Positions 5,465 through 5,505 of a stretch of 5,505 nt of DNA are shown here, in pieces (the first letter of the stretch is position 1; every line of letters begins with the position of its first letter). A program made the translations under genes and the position numbers. Source of the DNA: Methanothrix sp. (lineage in GTDB: Archaea > Halobacteriota > Methanosarcinia > Methanotrichales > Methanotrichaceae); contig JAJRAX010000101.1 in the NCBI GenBank assembly GCA_028679775.1, positions 1 to 5,505 of the forward strand, in the 5' to 3' direction. The notes beneath the pieces were generated by a model, which ran no database searches, was not told where the DNA came from, and was given only the letters and a program-made list of their open reading frames with translations.

Positions 5465-5505
5465 CTTCCTCCCATGCCCCTGAAGTGGCAGGGCTTCCTA
5501 CGTCA
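5461..5505 (-). mobile_element. Possible right end of an IS200/IS605-type (tnpB) element, partial
   Basis: Read on the minus strand, this stretch is GTAGGAAGCCCTGCCACTTCAGGGGCATGGGAGGAAGTCAC, given here in parts: GTAGGAAGCCCTGCC (5500-5486), then ACTTCAGGGGC (5485-5475 region), then GGAGGAAGTCAC ending at 5461. It forms a stem of CCCTG with CAGGG (5478-5482 with 5489-5493; loop 5483-5488), extendable by one G-C pair across a bulge. The 'GGAAGCCC, small hairpin, GG-AG-GTCAC' layout resembles the 3' ends of IS1341/IS605-type elements, where the end of tnpB overlaps the omega-RNA. If so, tnpB lies beyond 5505 on the minus strand, and the element ends next to the hicB remnant. No tnpB coding can be verified within 45 bases, so this rests on pattern memory. 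Confidence 0.42.

Overview
The window looks like chromosomal DNA from a methanogenic archaeon. The best guess is Methanotrichaceae (Methanothrix/Methanosaeta) or a close relative in the Methanosarcinales-like Euryarchaeota. The basis is the mix of gene families: a GbsR-type MarR-like regulator beside an RDD membrane protein, an HDAC-family amidohydrolase coupled to a HyuA-type ATPase, an argB of the type found in euryarchaea and many bacteria, and a lysine-tailed, membrane-anchored surface protein. The genus is inferred from gene content only, with no search behind it.

Layout. Positions 1-135 hold the last 44 codons of a surface protein that ends in a transmembrane anchor, with a 9-bp hairpin across its stop codon. 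A short, relatively AT-rich two-gene unit follows on the + strand: an RDD-domain membrane protein (223-621) and a GbsR-family winged-helix regulator (648-1163). The convergent gap at 1164-1273 contains a 19-bp inverted repeat with one mismatch. Next is a two-gene minus-strand operon: a HyuA-like hydantoinase/oxoprolinase (2641-4317) is read first, then an HDAC-family deacylase with a C-terminal cysteine-rich extension (1274-2638). The two are separated by 2 nt, with a strong Shine-Dalgarno sequence inside the end of the upstream gene. A divergent intergenic region (4318-4434) carries a perfect 14-bp palindrome and a TATA-like element. It is followed by argB on the + strand (4435-5304, N-acetylglutamate kinase with the arginine-feedback signature). 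The last 200 bases are accessory debris: a truncated HicB antitoxin-like frame (5327-5464), then a hairpin-bearing sequence resembling the right end (omega-RNA region) of an IS200/IS605-type tnpB element. The body of that element would lie beyond the window edge.

How the genes work together. The RDD gene and gbsR are probably co-transcribed, but what they sense or carry is not visible. The HyuA-HDAC pair is the most interesting unit. Both families act on amide bonds (ATP-dependent opening of cyclic amides; Zn-dependent N-deacylation), which suggests a two-step amide pathway. No HyuB partner is present in the window. argB is ordinary arginine biosynthesis, transcribed away from the pair. No tRNA, rRNA or CRISPR array was seen.
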